From Gammaproteobacteria bacterium (GTDB lineage: Bacteria > Pseudomonadota > Gammaproteobacteria > Pseudomonadales > Azotimanducaceae), in contig SMWF01000078.1 in NCBI GenBank assembly GCA_004357385.1, forward strand, positions 1 through 64,000: a DNA stretch of 64,000 nt, given 5' to 3'. Shown here in pieces: positions 51,604-61,564 of the stretch (position 1 is its first letter; each line of letters opens with the position of its first letter). Position numbers and translations under genes: made by a program. A model generated the notes under the pieces. That model was not told the DNA's origin. It searched no databases and saw nothing but the letters and a program-made list of their open reading frames with translations.

Positions 51604-54600
51604 GTGATCCGCCTGCTTGCCGAGCACCGGGTGGCCGCCAACCTGGCCATGATCATGATGACGCTCGCCGGCCTCTGGGCCATCAAGAGCATTCCGTCGT
51701 CGCTGGATCCGCCCATGGCGTTGCCGCTGATCTTCGTCGAAGTGGAATGGCGGGGGGCCGCTGCGGAAGACATCGAAGAACTAGTCACCACGCCGATCGA
51801 ACAGCAGCTCAGGACGCTCAACTCACTCCGCGAACTGACCTCCCGGACCAACAACGGCAACGTGCAGATCCGGGTGATGTTCGACTACGACGCCGACATG
51901 GTGGTCGCCCTCGATCAGGTCAAGCAGCGCGTGGCGAATATCCGCAACCTGCCACTGGACATCGAGCCACCGACCGTTCGCCGTTGGATCGATATGGAAC
52001 CCATCGCCGCCGTACTGGTCACCGGTCCGGACGACATCAACGAGCTGATTCCCCTGGTCCGCGCGCTCGAGAAAGATCTGCTGAGCCGCGGCATCGAAGG
52101 CGTGCTTTACGACGGTCTCCCCGAAGAGGAGATCGCGCTGCTGATTGGTGGCCAGCGATTGCACGAGCTTGGTCTGACCATGGACGAACTCGCCGCCGAG
52201 GTGGCTCGCGTCAGCCGGAACGTACCCGCCGGCACCGTGGGCCGGGGCCAGGGGTCTCGGCAATTGCGCAGCCTCGATCAGCAACGCGACCCGTTGAGCT
52301 TCGAGCAGCTGTACATCCGCAACGTCGATCAACTGATCCGACTGGGAAATATCGCCGAGGTGGTGCAACGCCCCAGGGATGGTCAGCCCATCGTCACACA
52401 GAACGGCCAGCCAGCCATCGAAATGATCCTGTGGCGCAGCACTGACTCGGATGCCTGGCAAGCGGAACAAGTGCTCAAGACCTGGCTCGCAGAAGTACGT
52501 CCGACACTGCCCGAGGGCGTGGAGCTGACGCTTTACAACAACGTCTGGGACCTGCTGGGAGCGCAGCTCGGCATGATCGTGAAGAACGGCTTGACCGGTC
52601 TGCTCCTGGTGGTACTGACGTTATTCGCGTTTCTTCCCGTACGGGTCGGCTGGTGGGTTACGGTCGGCATTCCGGTGAGCTTCATGCTCGCGCTGGCCCT
52701 GTTCTACAGCGTGTTCGGCTACGGCGTCAGCATCATTGCGCTGATCGGCTTCATCATGGCGCTGGGTATCGTTGTCGACGACGCAATTGTAGTGGGCGAG
52801 GATGCGGTCACCCAGTTCGAGTCCGGCAAGTCGCCGGTCGACGCCGCCGTCGCCGGGGCGCAGCGCATGTGGGTTCCGGTAGTGACGTCGTCCCTGACCA
52901 CCCTGGCCGCGTTTCTGCCACTGATCCTGGTCGGCGGGCGGCTGGGCGCAAGCGTGCTGGCGCTACCGACGGTGCTGCTGTGCGTCATCCTGGCGTCACT
53001 GATCGAGTGCTTCGCCGTGCTGCCCGGCCACCTCAAGTCTGCTTTCGAACGCCAGCAGGCCGGTTCGGTATCCAAGTTCCGACAGCGCTTCGATGCCGCC
53101 TTCACCCGCCTTCGCCGGGAACGATTCGAACCGTTGGTACGACGTGCCCTGGACTACCCCGGCGCCACCGTGTGCGCCGCCCTCGGCGCCATGATCTGCG
53201 CGTTCAGTCTGGTCGCATCACAACATGTCGGCATCGCGTTCGTCATGGGATTCGACCTCCAGAGCTTGAGCGCCAACGTCGAGTTCAGCGCGTCGGCCAG
53301 TGATGCCCAGAAGCAGCACTTCATCGACGAACTCGAAGCCGGCCTCGAACGGGTGAATCGGGAACACGACTACGCCAACGTGCAAAGCTGGGTGACCAAG
53401 TACAACCTGGCTGAGTTCAACAAAGAGCAGGAGACCGGCGTTCAGTACGCGTCGATCGATGCGCCCTACGCGTTAGAGGAAGCACGCACACTCGCGCCGA
53501 CGGAGTTCGTCGAGGCGTGGCGCAGCTACGTCAACCAGCCACCCTATGTAGAGCAACTGCTGCTTGCGGTGGAAGGCGGCGCGAACAATGGCCAATCGGA
53601 TATCGCGCTCGCACTGAGAGGGACATCCATCGAGCAGCTCCGACAGGGCGCGGATCTGCTGAAGGCAGAGCTGGCGGGATACCCGGGTGTATCCAACGTC
53701 ACCGACGATCTACCTTACGGCAAGGAGCAACTGATCTACCGCCTCACGCCCACGGGTCGCACACTTGGACTCACCAGCGAGAGTCTCGGCAGCCAGTTGC
53801 GGTCCGCTTACAACGGCCGCCTGGTGCAGATCTTCAATCAGAACAACTCGGAACTCGAAGTCAGGGTCATGCTGCCGGACGCGGAGCGCGACAATCTCGC
53901 GTCGTTGCAACAGTTTCCGATCCGCACGCCGGACGGAACGTTCGTACCGCTGGCCAACGTCGCAACCCTGCACAACCGGCGCGGCATCGACGTGATCCGT
54001 CACCAGGACTCCGAAATGGCCATTCGGATCTATGCCGATGTGGATGAAGAAGCCAACAACGCGATCTCCATCGTGGCCGACCTCGAAGAGAATCGCCTGG
54101 CCCCGATCCTGGAGCGCTACGACCTGACGTTCGGACTGTCGGGCAAGTCGCGCCAGGACCAGGTGATGCTCGAGGTCATGGGGGTTGGAGCCGTACTGAG
54201 TCTGATCCTTATCTACCTGATTCTTGCCTGGGTATTCGCCTCCTACCTGTGGCCACTCGCCATCATGACGGCCATCCCATTCGGTTTGACCGGCGCGATT
54301 GTCGGACACTGGCTGCTCGGTATGGACATTGGCGCCATGTCCCTGCTCGCATTCTTTTCGCTTACCGGGATCGTGGTCAACGACTCAATCGTGTTGATCA
54401 GCTTCGTCAAGCGCAGCGTCGAAGCCGGTACGCAGATCAAACAGGCATTGTTCGAAGCTATCAGCGCACGCTTTCGAGCGGTAATTCTCACGTCGCTCAC
54501 AACCATTGCAGGGTTGCTGCCACTGATCTTCGAGTCCTCGACCATGGCCATGTACATCACGCCTATCGCAGTCACCATCTGCTTCGGTCTGGGGTTCTCG

Positions 54601-54726
54601 ACGTTGCTGGTCCTGCTGGTCATCCCAGCGCTCGTGCTGCTGCTGGAGCAGCTCAAGATCAATCTCGGGGACGCGGTTGCGCGCCTGCTAGCGCGCGCGC
54701 GGCCATCTCAAGGAGCAAACGCATGA
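51604..54726 (+). CDS. RND-family efflux permease
   Basis: 1040 aa, 12 membrane helices. Asp pair in helix 4 (MALGIVVDDAIVVGEDA), TGIVVNDSIVLI in the second half, and GGRLGASVLALP. Two periplasmic porter loops of about 300 residues. It resembles the AcrB/MdtBC-type 'hydrophobe/amphiphile' pumps. Start GTG 51604 after CGGAGGTG. Overlaps the following membrane-fusion gene by ATGA; the usual order is the reverse. No outer-membrane TolC gene nearby. Confidence 0.92.
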   Translation: MIRLLAEHRVAANLAMIMMTLAGLWAIKSIPSSLDPPMALPLIFVEVEWRGAAAEDIEELVTTPIEQQLRTLNSLRELTSRTNNGNVQIRVMFDYDADMVVALDQVKQRVANIRNLPLDIEPPTVRRWIDMEPIAAVLVTGPDDINELIPLVRALEKDLLSRGIEGVLYDGLPEEEIALLIGGQRLHELGLTMDELAAEVARVSRNVPAGTVGRGQGSRQLRSLDQQRDPLSFEQLYIRNVDQLIRLGNIAEVVQRPRDGQPIVTQNGQPAIEMILWRSTDSDAWQAEQVLKTWLAEVRPTLPEGVELTLYNNVWDLLGAQLGMIVKNGLTGLLLVVLTLFAFLPVRVGWWVTVGIPVSFMLALALFYSVFGYGVSIIALIGFIMALGIVVDDAIVVGEDAVTQFESGKSPVDAAVAGAQRMWVPVVTSSLTTLAAFLPLILVGGRLGASVLALPTVLLCVILASLIECFAVLPGHLKSAFERQQAGSVSKFRQRFDAAFTRLRRERFEPLVRRALDYPGATVCAALGAMICAFSLVASQHVGIAFVMGFDLQSLSANVEFSASASDAQKQHFIDELEAGLERVNREHDYANVQSWVTKYNLAEFNKEQETGVQYASIDAPYALEEARTLAPTEFVEAWRSYVNQPPYVEQLLLAVEGGANNGQSDIALALRGTSIEQLRQGADLLKAELAGYPGVSNVTDDLPYGKEQLIYRLTPTGRTLGLTSESLGSQLRSAYNGRLVQIFNQNNSELEVRVMLPDAERDNLASLQQFPIRTPDGTFVPLANVATLHNRRGIDVIRHQDSEMAIRIYADVDEEANNAISIVADLEENRLAPILERYDLTFGLSGKSRQDQVMLEVMGVGAVLSLILIYLILAWVFASYLWPLAIMTAIPFGLTGAIVGHWLLGMDIGAMSLLAFFSLTGIVVNDSIVLISFVKRSVEAGTQIKQALFEAISARFRAVILTSLTTIAGLLPLIFESSTMAMYITPIAVTICFGLGFSTLLVLLVIPALVLLLEQLKINLGDAVARLLARARPSQGANA

Positions 54727-56027
54727 CGTCAACCAGAACGCTGAGCGAGATCGTGAGTTCTCTGCGGCGGCGTCCCCGGCTGCGCAGAGCCGCCGTCGGC
54801 ATCGGTTTTCTTGCAGTGTCGGCGCTTGCCAGCGTATCGATCTTCGCGACCGCGCCCAACGCGGTGCCCGAAACGCCCCGGGAGCGGGCGTGGCCCGTCT
54901 CGGTGATGATCGCGGAACCGGCCATGTTGAGCCCGAAGTTCTCGAGCTACGGGCGCGTGGAGTCATCGCGCCAGAGCCGAATCCGTACCAATCTGATCGC
55001 AGAGATCGCCCAGGTCCACGTGCGCGAAGGGGAGTGGGTGGCGGCCGGTGACGTACTGGTTGAGCTGCGCCGTGACGGGTTGGAGCTTACCGAGCGGCGG
55101 CGTGCCGCGGAACTCGACCAGGAGCGTGCGAATCTCAATTCTATTTCCATGGCCTTGAATCTGATCGAAAAGTCCTCCGAACATTTCGTGGCCATGCACC
55201 GAATATCGCAGACCAAACTCGAGCGACACGAAGGCCTCTTCGAGCGTCGCATGATCTCCCGTTCATTGCTCGACGACGTGCTGCAGCAAACCAGTGCTGC
55301 CAGCATCGAGTATCAGCGGCATCTGCGGGAGCTGGCGGACTTCCCGAATCAGCTGAGCGCCCAGCGGGCGCGGGTCGCCAAGGCCGAGGCGCTGCTCGAC
55401 CAGGCGCGGCTCGACCTGGATCATGCGACGATTCGCGCGCCCTTCTCCGGACCGGTGATATCGGTCGACGCATCGCCGGGTGACTACAGCGCCAGCGGCG
55501 CAGTGCTGGTCGAGGTGGCAGATGCCTCGGGATTCGAGGTGCGCGCACCCATTCCGGACACCTACCGGGCGCGCGTCCGGCGATATCTGCGCGCCGGTCA
55601 GCCGGTCACGGCCGCTGCGATGATCGGCGGCGTGCAGACTGCACTTCTGCTCACGCGCTTCGCCGGGAACGTCCGCGCAGGCCACAGTGGCAGCGACGCG
55701 TTCTTCGAGATCAATGCGGCGGCGGGTTCAGCCCCGCCGGAAGTCGGCCGGGTCGTGAACCTGACGATTACGCTGCCGCCCGAGGCCAACCTCGTCGCCC
55801 TGCCCGTGCAATCGATCTACGAAAACGACCGCATCTACCAGGTGCACAACAGTCGTCTGAAAGCGCTGACGGTGGAACGCCTCGGTGATCATCAGACCCA
55901 GGCCGGCGAGTATCGAATTCTGGTACGGTCCAGCGAACTCGAAGCCGGCCTGTCGATCCTGACCACTCAACTGCCGAAAGCGATCTCCGGTCTGCTGGTA
56001 CGGCCGATTGGAGCGGTCGATGGCTAG
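54723..56027 (+). CDS. RND efflux membrane-fusion protein
   Basis: 434 aa. One N-terminal membrane segment (VGIGFLAVSALASVSIF, about 26-42), then biotinyl-lipoyl half (RIRTNLIAEIAQVHVREGEWVAAGDVL), an alpha-hairpin (about 120-220), second lipoyl half (DHATIRAPFSGPV), and beta-barrel/membrane-proximal parts. Typical periplasmic adaptor. ATG 54723 lies inside the permease stop. The 3' end overlaps holA by 4 nt. Confidence 0.9.
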   Translation: MTSTRTLSEIVSSLRRRPRLRRAAVGIGFLAVSALASVSIFATAPNAVPETPRERAWPVSVMIAEPAMLSPKFSSYGRVESSRQSRIRTNLIAEIAQVHVREGEWVAAGDVLVELRRDGLELTERRRAAELDQERANLNSISMALNLIEKSSEHFVAMHRISQTKLERHEGLFERRMISRSLLDDVLQQTSAASIEYQRHLRELADFPNQLSAQRARVAKAEALLDQARLDLDHATIRAPFSGPVISVDASPGDYSASGAVLVEVADASGFEVRAPIPDTYRARVRRYLRAGQPVTAAAMIGGVQTALLLTRFAGNVRAGHSGSDAFFEINAAAGSAPPEVGRVVNLTITLPPEANLVALPVQSIYENDRIYQVHNSRLKALTVERLGDHQTQAGEYRILVRSSELEAGLSILTTQLPKAISGLLVRPIGAVDG

Positions 56028-57010
56028 GGAGTGTCAGTCAGCAGGAGCCGAACGCCCGCCAGGCGCAACAGCAGTAACTCCAGCGTGCGCCAGGGGTCTC
56101 CTTCGCGCAGCCCTTTGACGCGCTGATCCACCAGTGCCGAATCGATGAGCAACTGCTCGAGTTCGGCACGCCCGAGACGCCGCCCGGCGTCTCGCAGCAA
56201 ACGCTCGCGCTGCTTCGGGAGCCCGCGTCGGGGCCCCTCGATCAGTTGGCGTAGCTGGCTGACGAACGACCCGTGGGCGGCCAGGGGTTGTATTCCTTCC
56301 TGGCGCAGCACCGAAATGATGTGCCTCACCCGGCCTGGTTGCCCCGCCAATGCGGCATCCGTCAGGTCGAAGGCATCGTAGTGTGAGGCGTCCAGCACGG
56401 CGTCCTGCAGCGCGGCCAGCGAGACCGGCATCGTGAGCTCCAGCAGCTTCAGCTTCTCGATTTCCTGCACGGCGGCCAGCAGATTGCCTTCCATTCGCTC
56501 ACTGAAAAAGGTGAGCGCGTCTCGATCCAGCGTGATTCCGGCGCGTTCGCAGCGCCGCGACAGCCAACGCGGCATTTCGGCCACATCGACCGGCCACACC
56601 TGCACCACGCCGGCACTCTTTTGAAATGCCTTGAACCACGCAGTATTGCGCTGCCGGGAGTCCAGGCGCTCGGTGCGCACAAGCAGCAACGCATCCTCGA
56701 CAGGAGCTTCCAGGTACGCGCGCAATGCATCGGATGCCGCGCGATCGAACTGCTTTGGCGTCAGACGCAGATCCAACAGGCGGCGTTCGGAAAATAGTGA
56801 CATGTTGGCGGCGCTGTTCCGCAATTCAGCCCAGCTGAACCCCGAATCGACGTGCATCACCTGGCGTTCGGCGTAGCCCTGGCCGCGCGCCGCAGCAATC
56901 ACCTCGTCACAGGCCTCCTGAACCAGTAGCGGCTCGCCCCCACAGATCAGGTAAACGGGCGCCAGCGGTCCCTCGAGGTGCGCCGGAAGCTCTTCAGGCC
57001 GGATCTGCAT
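56024..57010 (-). CDS. holA: DNA polymerase III delta subunit
   Basis: 328 aa. Opens MQIRPEELPAHLEGPLAPVYLICGGEPLLVQEA, the HolA hallmark; QRNTAWFKAFQKS and SERMEGNLLAAVQEIEKL follow. The delta subunit opens the beta clamp during clamp loading. ATG 57010 overlaps the lptE end by 17 nt. Last gene of the operon. Confidence 0.95.
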   Translation of the reverse strand: MQIRPEELPAHLEGPLAPVYLICGGEPLLVQEACDEVIAAARGQGYAERQVMHVDSGFSWAELRNSAANMSLFSERRLLDLRLTPKQFDRAASDALRAYLEAPVEDALLLVRTERLDSRQRNTAWFKAFQKSAGVVQVWPVDVAEMPRWLSRRCERAGITLDRDALTFFSERMEGNLLAAVQEIEKLKLLELTMPVSLAALQDAVLDASHYDAFDLTDAALAGQPGRVRHIISVLRQEGIQPLAAHGSFVSQLRQLIEGPRRGLPKQRERLLRDAGRRLGRAELEQLLIDSALVDQRVKGLREGDPWRTLELLLLRLAGVRLLLTDTP

Positions 57011-57551
57011 GCGTGGTTGCCTCCGGGGTGCTCGCCCGGCTACGAGTCGCCGTGTCGAGACTGCGCAGGATCTGCTGCACCAGATCCTGTTCCATCTCGC
57101 CCCGCAGCAACGCCTGCTCTTCGCTGCTGCCCACGATGTTGTTGCGGTCGAGCCGGTACGTCCGGGCCACGCGAATCGAGCGTTCTTCGACGAGCAACGT
57201 CTGGACAGGTTCGGTATCGGCACCTGCCGGTTCCTGAGCAACTATGCGATAACGAATCTCGAGCGAGATTTCGTACTCGGCGGTCCGTACCCGTTCCGTG
57301 ACCGAGATGCTGCGCCGGTTGTCACGCTGAGCCGTCAGATCGATGACGACATCCGCCGCAGACCGATCCGTAACGACTTCGACGCCGGCGAATCCAAGCG
57401 AACGTGCCAGCTGACGCTCGATGGTGACAGCGCGCACAGAGCTGACATACACGCGTTCGAAATTCGCGCTCAGTTCGTTGCCACGCAGGTGGAAACCGCA
57501 GCCGGCCAGCACCCATAGCATGACTATCGCCCCGGGCGCTGCGCGCTTCAT
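56994..57551 (-). CDS. lptE: LPS-assembly lipoprotein LptE
   Basis: 185 aa. Lipobox VLAGC (Cys18), then GFHLRGNELSANFERVYVSS and GFAGVEVVTDRSAADVVIDL, typical RlpB/LptE. It plugs the LptD barrel in the outer membrane during LPS insertion. In the same operon as lnt, which finishes its lipidation. Start ATG overlaps the leuS end by 4 nt. Confidence 0.92.
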   Translation of the reverse strand: MKRAAPGAIVMLWVLAGCGFHLRGNELSANFERVYVSSVRAVTIERQLARSLGFAGVEVVTDRSAADVVIDLTAQRDNRRSISVTERVRTAEYEISLEIRYRIVAQEPAGADTEPVQTLLVEERSIRVARTYRLDRNNIVGSSEEQALLRGEMEQDLVQQILRSLDTATRSRASTPEATTHADPA

Positions 57552-59983
57552 CCGACCACGAAGTTGATCAGTTTCCCGGGAACATAGATCGTCTTACGAA
57601 CGGTCTTGCCCTTGAGGAACCGGCTGACATTGTCGTTGCCAAGGGCCGCCTGAGTAACGGTTTCCTCATCGGCGTCGGCCGCGACCTGAACCTGCCCGCG
57701 AACTTTGCCCTGTACCTGCACGACGATCTCCAAGCGCTCTTCGACCAGCTTCGCTGGATCGTAACTCGGCCACTCGGCCGATTCGAACACACTGTCTTTG
57801 TAGCCAAGCCGCTGGTACAACTCTTCGGCAATGTGTGGCGCAAAGGGCGCGATCATCACCACCAGTGGTTCCACTTCACCTCGCGCCGCGATGCGGCCAC
57901 CCGCCCGCACTACGTTCAGGTACTCCATCATTGCCGCGATCGCCGTGTTGTACTGAAGGGCCGGTAGTTGTTCGGACACCTGGCGAATCGTCTGGTGAAG
58001 TTTGCGCTCGACCCGTGCGTCGGGCGACCGGTCCTCCGCCTGCACCACGCTCTGCCAGAGCCGGGAAAGGAAGCTGTGTGGCCCGTGCAGACCCTGCTCC
58101 CGGTAGTCGCCACCCTGTTCGAAGGGTCCGAGGAACATCAGAAACACCCGCAACGTATCCGCCCCGAACTGATCGATGATGCTGTCCGGAACGACGACGG
58201 TGCCCCGGCTCTTCGACATCTTCGAGCCTTCGTTGATGATCAGGCCGTGCGCCCGGAAGCGGCTGAAGGGCTCATCGAAATCAATGTGTCCGAGGTCGTG
58301 CAGCGCCATGGTGATGAACCGCGCGTACATCAGATGCAGCACCGCGTGCTCATGGCCACCGATGTAAGTATCCACCGGCAACCACTTGGCCGTCAGCTCG
58401 GGGTCGAAGGGAACGTCGTTCAGCTCGGCACTCGGATAGCGAATAAAGTACCAGGCCGAGTCGAGAAACGTGTCCGACACGTCGGTTTCGCGGCGCGCAG
58501 CGCCGCCGCAATCGGGGCATTGCGTTTCGTACCATTCCTTGAGCCGCGCCAGCGGGCTGACTCCCGAGTCGTCCGGCTTAAAATCTTCGAGGCGCGGCAG
58601 CAGTACCGGGAGTTCATTCACCGGGACCGGAACGGGACCGCAGGCGTCACAATGAATGATCGGGATCGGCGGGCCCCAGTAGCGCTGCCGGGACACGCAC
58701 CAGTCGTGCAGGCGATAGTTTATCTTGGCTTCGGCCCGGCCCTCGTCTGCCAACTGTTCGACGATGGCGCGTTTAGCCGCGTCCACCGACAAGCCATCGA
58801 AGTCGCCGGAGTTGACCAGCACGCCATCACCGGTGTACGCCTCGTCGAGCACGGTCGATGCATCGTCGCCGGGCGCCGCAATGACCCGGACAATCGGCAG
58901 ATCGAACGCCGCAGCGAAGCCGAAATCCCGCTCGTCGTGACCCGGGACGGCCATGATTGCGCCCGTGCCGTAGGCCATCAGCACGTAATCCGCAATCCAG
59001 ACCGGGATCGGCTGATGCGTCACCGGATTGATGCAATACCCACCGGTGAATACGCCGGTTTTGTCCTTGTCGATTTTCTGGCGTTCGATCAGATCGCGGC
59101 TGGCAACCTCCGCGCGGTACGCATCGACGGCGACGCGTTGCTCGTCCGTGGTCAACACGTCCACCAGATCGTGCTCTGGTGCCAGCACCATATAGGTTGC
59201 ACCGAACAGGGTATCCGGTCGGGTAGTAAACACCGGCAGTGTCTGGGCTGCGTCCTGAACCGCGAATTGCACTTCAGCGCCTTCGCTGCGGCCAATCCAG
59301 TTGGCCTGGGCCTTGCGCGTGGCGTCAGACCAGTCGAGCCCTTCGATGTTATCCAACAGGCGCCCGGCATAACGCGTGATGTTGAAGAACCATTGCAGGA
59401 ACTCGCGCTGTTCGACCTGCGTATCGCAGCGCTCGCACACACCCTGAATGACCTGCTCGTTGGCCAGCACCGTTTTACAGGAGGGACACCAGTTGACCGG
59501 CGCCTTGCGCTGCTCCGCGAGTCCGCCCTTGAACAGTTCCAGGAAGATCCACTGGGTCCACTTGTAATACTCGGGTTGCGTGGTGTCCACGGCATGGTCC
59601 CAATCGAACATGCCACCCATGCGCTTCAACTGACGGGTAAAGTTAGCGACATTCCGTGGAATCAGCTCATTGGGATTGGTGCCCACCTTGAGCGCGTAGT
59701 TTTCCGAATGAATGCCGAACGCATCGAAGCCAATCGGCTCAAACACGTCGCGACCAAGCAGCCGCTGGTAGCGGCCATGGACGTCGGCGCCGGTGAACGC
59801 AAAGATGTTGCCGATGTGCAGCCCTTCGGCCGACGGGTAGGGGAACATCATCAGGTTGAAGAATGGATCCTTCGCCGTGCGCAGGTCCTGGGTGGTGAAC
59901 GTATTAGTCCCATGCTCAGCCCATTCCGCCTGCCATTTTTCCTCAATGGCGATCGGGTCGTAGCGTTCGAATTCCGTACTCAT
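57548..59983 (-). CDS. leuS: Leucyl-tRNA synthetase of a non-gammaproteobacterial type
   Basis: 811 aa; class Ia. The HIGH motif is HIGN (56-59, PYPSAEGLHIGN) and the KMSKS loop is at 588. Editing domain VFTTRPDTLFGATYMVLAPEHDL is present. Gammaproteobacterial LeuRS is about 860 aa with SGRLHMGH and KGLV spacing; this protein instead reads GFDAFGIHSENYALKVGTNP, QLKRMGGMFDWDH and KMSKSRGTVVVPD, a pattern I associate with Gemmatimonadota/Chloroflexota-type LeuRS. The operon position between lptE and lnt is the native one, so an in-place replacement is likely. ATG 59983 chosen over the long upstream frame inside lnt. Confidence 0.96.
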   Translation of the reverse strand: MSTEFERYDPIAIEEKWQAEWAEHGTNTFTTQDLRTAKDPFFNLMMFPYPSAEGLHIGNIFAFTGADVHGRYQRLLGRDVFEPIGFDAFGIHSENYALKVGTNPNELIPRNVANFTRQLKRMGGMFDWDHAVDTTQPEYYKWTQWIFLELFKGGLAEQRKAPVNWCPSCKTVLANEQVIQGVCERCDTQVEQREFLQWFFNITRYAGRLLDNIEGLDWSDATRKAQANWIGRSEGAEVQFAVQDAAQTLPVFTTRPDTLFGATYMVLAPEHDLVDVLTTDEQRVAVDAYRAEVASRDLIERQKIDKDKTGVFTGGYCINPVTHQPIPVWIADYVLMAYGTGAIMAVPGHDERDFGFAAAFDLPIVRVIAAPGDDASTVLDEAYTGDGVLVNSGDFDGLSVDAAKRAIVEQLADEGRAEAKINYRLHDWCVSRQRYWGPPIPIIHCDACGPVPVPVNELPVLLPRLEDFKPDDSGVSPLARLKEWYETQCPDCGGAARRETDVSDTFLDSAWYFIRYPSAELNDVPFDPELTAKWLPVDTYIGGHEHAVLHLMYARFITMALHDLGHIDFDEPFSRFRAHGLIINEGSKMSKSRGTVVVPDSIIDQFGADTLRVFLMFLGPFEQGGDYREQGLHGPHSFLSRLWQSVVQAEDRSPDARVERKLHQTIRQVSEQLPALQYNTAIAAMMEYLNVVRAGGRIAARGEVEPLVVMIAPFAPHIAEELYQRLGYKDSVFESAEWPSYDPAKLVEERLEIVVQVQGKVRGQVQVAADADEETVTQAALGNDNVSRFLKGKTVRKTIYVPGKLINFVVG

Positions 59984-59991
59984 CAGATTCG

Positions 59992-61527
59992 TCAAGTGCG
60001 TCGAAAAAAAGGTCGCAAGGATACCACCCGAACAAGTGTACCGGCGAGGATCAGCGCCAGCCCGACCAGCAACGGTAGATGACCATACCGGCCAAATGGC
60101 GTGGTGCCGTTCATTGCCGTGAAGTGTCCTTCGAGAACCCCGGTCTCGAACTGGGGCAACTCGGCGCGCACCGTACCGTGTGCATCGATGATCGCCGTGA
60201 CCCCATTGTTGGTCGCCCGCAACACCCATCGGCCGTTCTCGCGCGCGCGCATGCGCGCCATCTGCACGTGCTGCAGCGGTCCGGTCGAATTACCGAACCA
60301 GGAGTCGTTGCTGATGGTCACCAACACATCCGCCTCGCGCGCGCTGCGCCGCACCAGATCGGGATAGACGATTTCGTAGCAGATCGCCATTGCCACGCCC
60401 CAGGGCCCAGCGCGCAGCAATGGCTGATTCTCAGGGCCCGGTTCGGTCCGCGACATCGGCAGGTTGAAGAATTCAATGACCCCGCGCAGCAGGCCCGCCA
60501 GTGGAACGTACTCGCCGAATGGCACCAGACGCTGCTTCACGTAGCGACCCTCGCCGTTGCCAAGGGCCACCGCCGTGTTCCGGAACACGCCGTCGCTGGC
60601 AGGCGCACCCGGACTGATTTCATAGGCCGGTACGCCGAGGATCAGGGTGGCACCGCCCGCCCGCGCCCGCCGATCCATCTCTGCGAGGTAGTCGACCGCC
60701 TGGCGCTGGAAAATCGTGATAGCCGCTTCCGGCCAGATCACCAGATCGTTGTCCCAATGCCCGGCGGTCAGCCGTCGGTGCCGATCCAGGATCATGCCGA
60801 TGCTGTCCATGCGCCATTTGATGTCCTGCCCGATGTTGCTCTGGACCAATGCCACCCGACCCGAATCACCTGTCTCGACCCATTGCTTCGACTGGAGTGG
60901 CCAGGCCACAAGCCACGGAAGCAGCGCCAGGGTCACGCCCACCAGACGTTTGCGCCATCCAATCGTTTCCAGCACGGCAACGACGAACGCCACTGAGAAG
61001 ACCGAGGCGAAACCCACCAGCAAGACTCCACCCACCGGGGCCAACGCCCCCAGCGGGTCGTCAATGTGGGCATAGCCAATGAACAGCCACGGAAATCCGG
61101 TCAGCACCCATGTCAGGAGCCATTCAGTCAATGTCCAGGTGGCTGCAAACGCAAAGCCATCGGCCAATGGCCGCGCCGTGCGCAGCCAGCGACCATAGAC
61201 CCAGCCCTGCAACGATGAGAACAACGCCAGTCCGGCGACGAACAGCAGCACCAGGAAACCCGCCAGTGCGGGGGTCGCGTGGCCGTAATCGTGAATACTG
61301 ACGTAGATCCACGACACGCCAGCCGCGTACTTCCCCACGCCGTACCACCAACCGAGCATGGCGGTACTGTGCGGCAGTGCCCTGTTCAGTACCCACAACA
61401 GCGCGCCCGCCGACGCAGGCGCGAGCAGCCAGTAATCGAAGGGAGCAAGCGCAAAGGGCAGCGCCGCACCCGCGAGCAAAGCTGCCCAGAACGCCGGCGG
61501 GAAAATCCGCGCTGTGAGGCCCCGCAT
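59992..61527 (-). CDS. lnt: Apolipoprotein N-acyltransferase
   Basis: 511 aa. About eight membrane helices in the first 210 residues, then a nitrilase-like domain with Glu (DLVIWPEAAI), Lys (RYVKQRLVPFGEYVPL) and Cys (AMAICYEIVYPDL) as the catalytic triad. Adds the third acyl chain to lipoproteins on the periplasmic side of the inner membrane; needed for LptE. In its usual operon. Start ATG 61527. Confidence 0.95.
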   Translation of the reverse strand: MRGLTARIFPPAFWAALLAGAALPFALAPFDYWLLAPASAGALLWVLNRALPHSTAMLGWWYGVGKYAAGVSWIYVSIHDYGHATPALAGFLVLLFVAGLALFSSLQGWVYGRWLRTARPLADGFAFAATWTLTEWLLTWVLTGFPWLFIGYAHIDDPLGALAPVGGVLLVGFASVFSVAFVVAVLETIGWRKRLVGVTLALLPWLVAWPLQSKQWVETGDSGRVALVQSNIGQDIKWRMDSIGMILDRHRRLTAGHWDNDLVIWPEAAITIFQRQAVDYLAEMDRRARAGGATLILGVPAYEISPGAPASDGVFRNTAVALGNGEGRYVKQRLVPFGEYVPLAGLLRGVIEFFNLPMSRTEPGPENQPLLRAGPWGVAMAICYEIVYPDLVRRSAREADVLVTISNDSWFGNSTGPLQHVQMARMRARENGRWVLRATNNGVTAIIDAHGTVRAELPQFETGVLEGHFTAMNGTTPFGRYGHLPLLVGLALILAGTLVRVVSLRPFFRRT

Positions 61528-61564
61528 CGCTAGCGGACGGGCACCCTGGGAGTAGGAAAATCGC

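Noticed and set aside
57968-60082. 704-aa plus-strand open frame antisense to leuS
   Set aside because: It is the shadow of leuS and its composition (His/Arg/Val-rich, no family pattern) is that of an antisense frame in GC-rich DNA.
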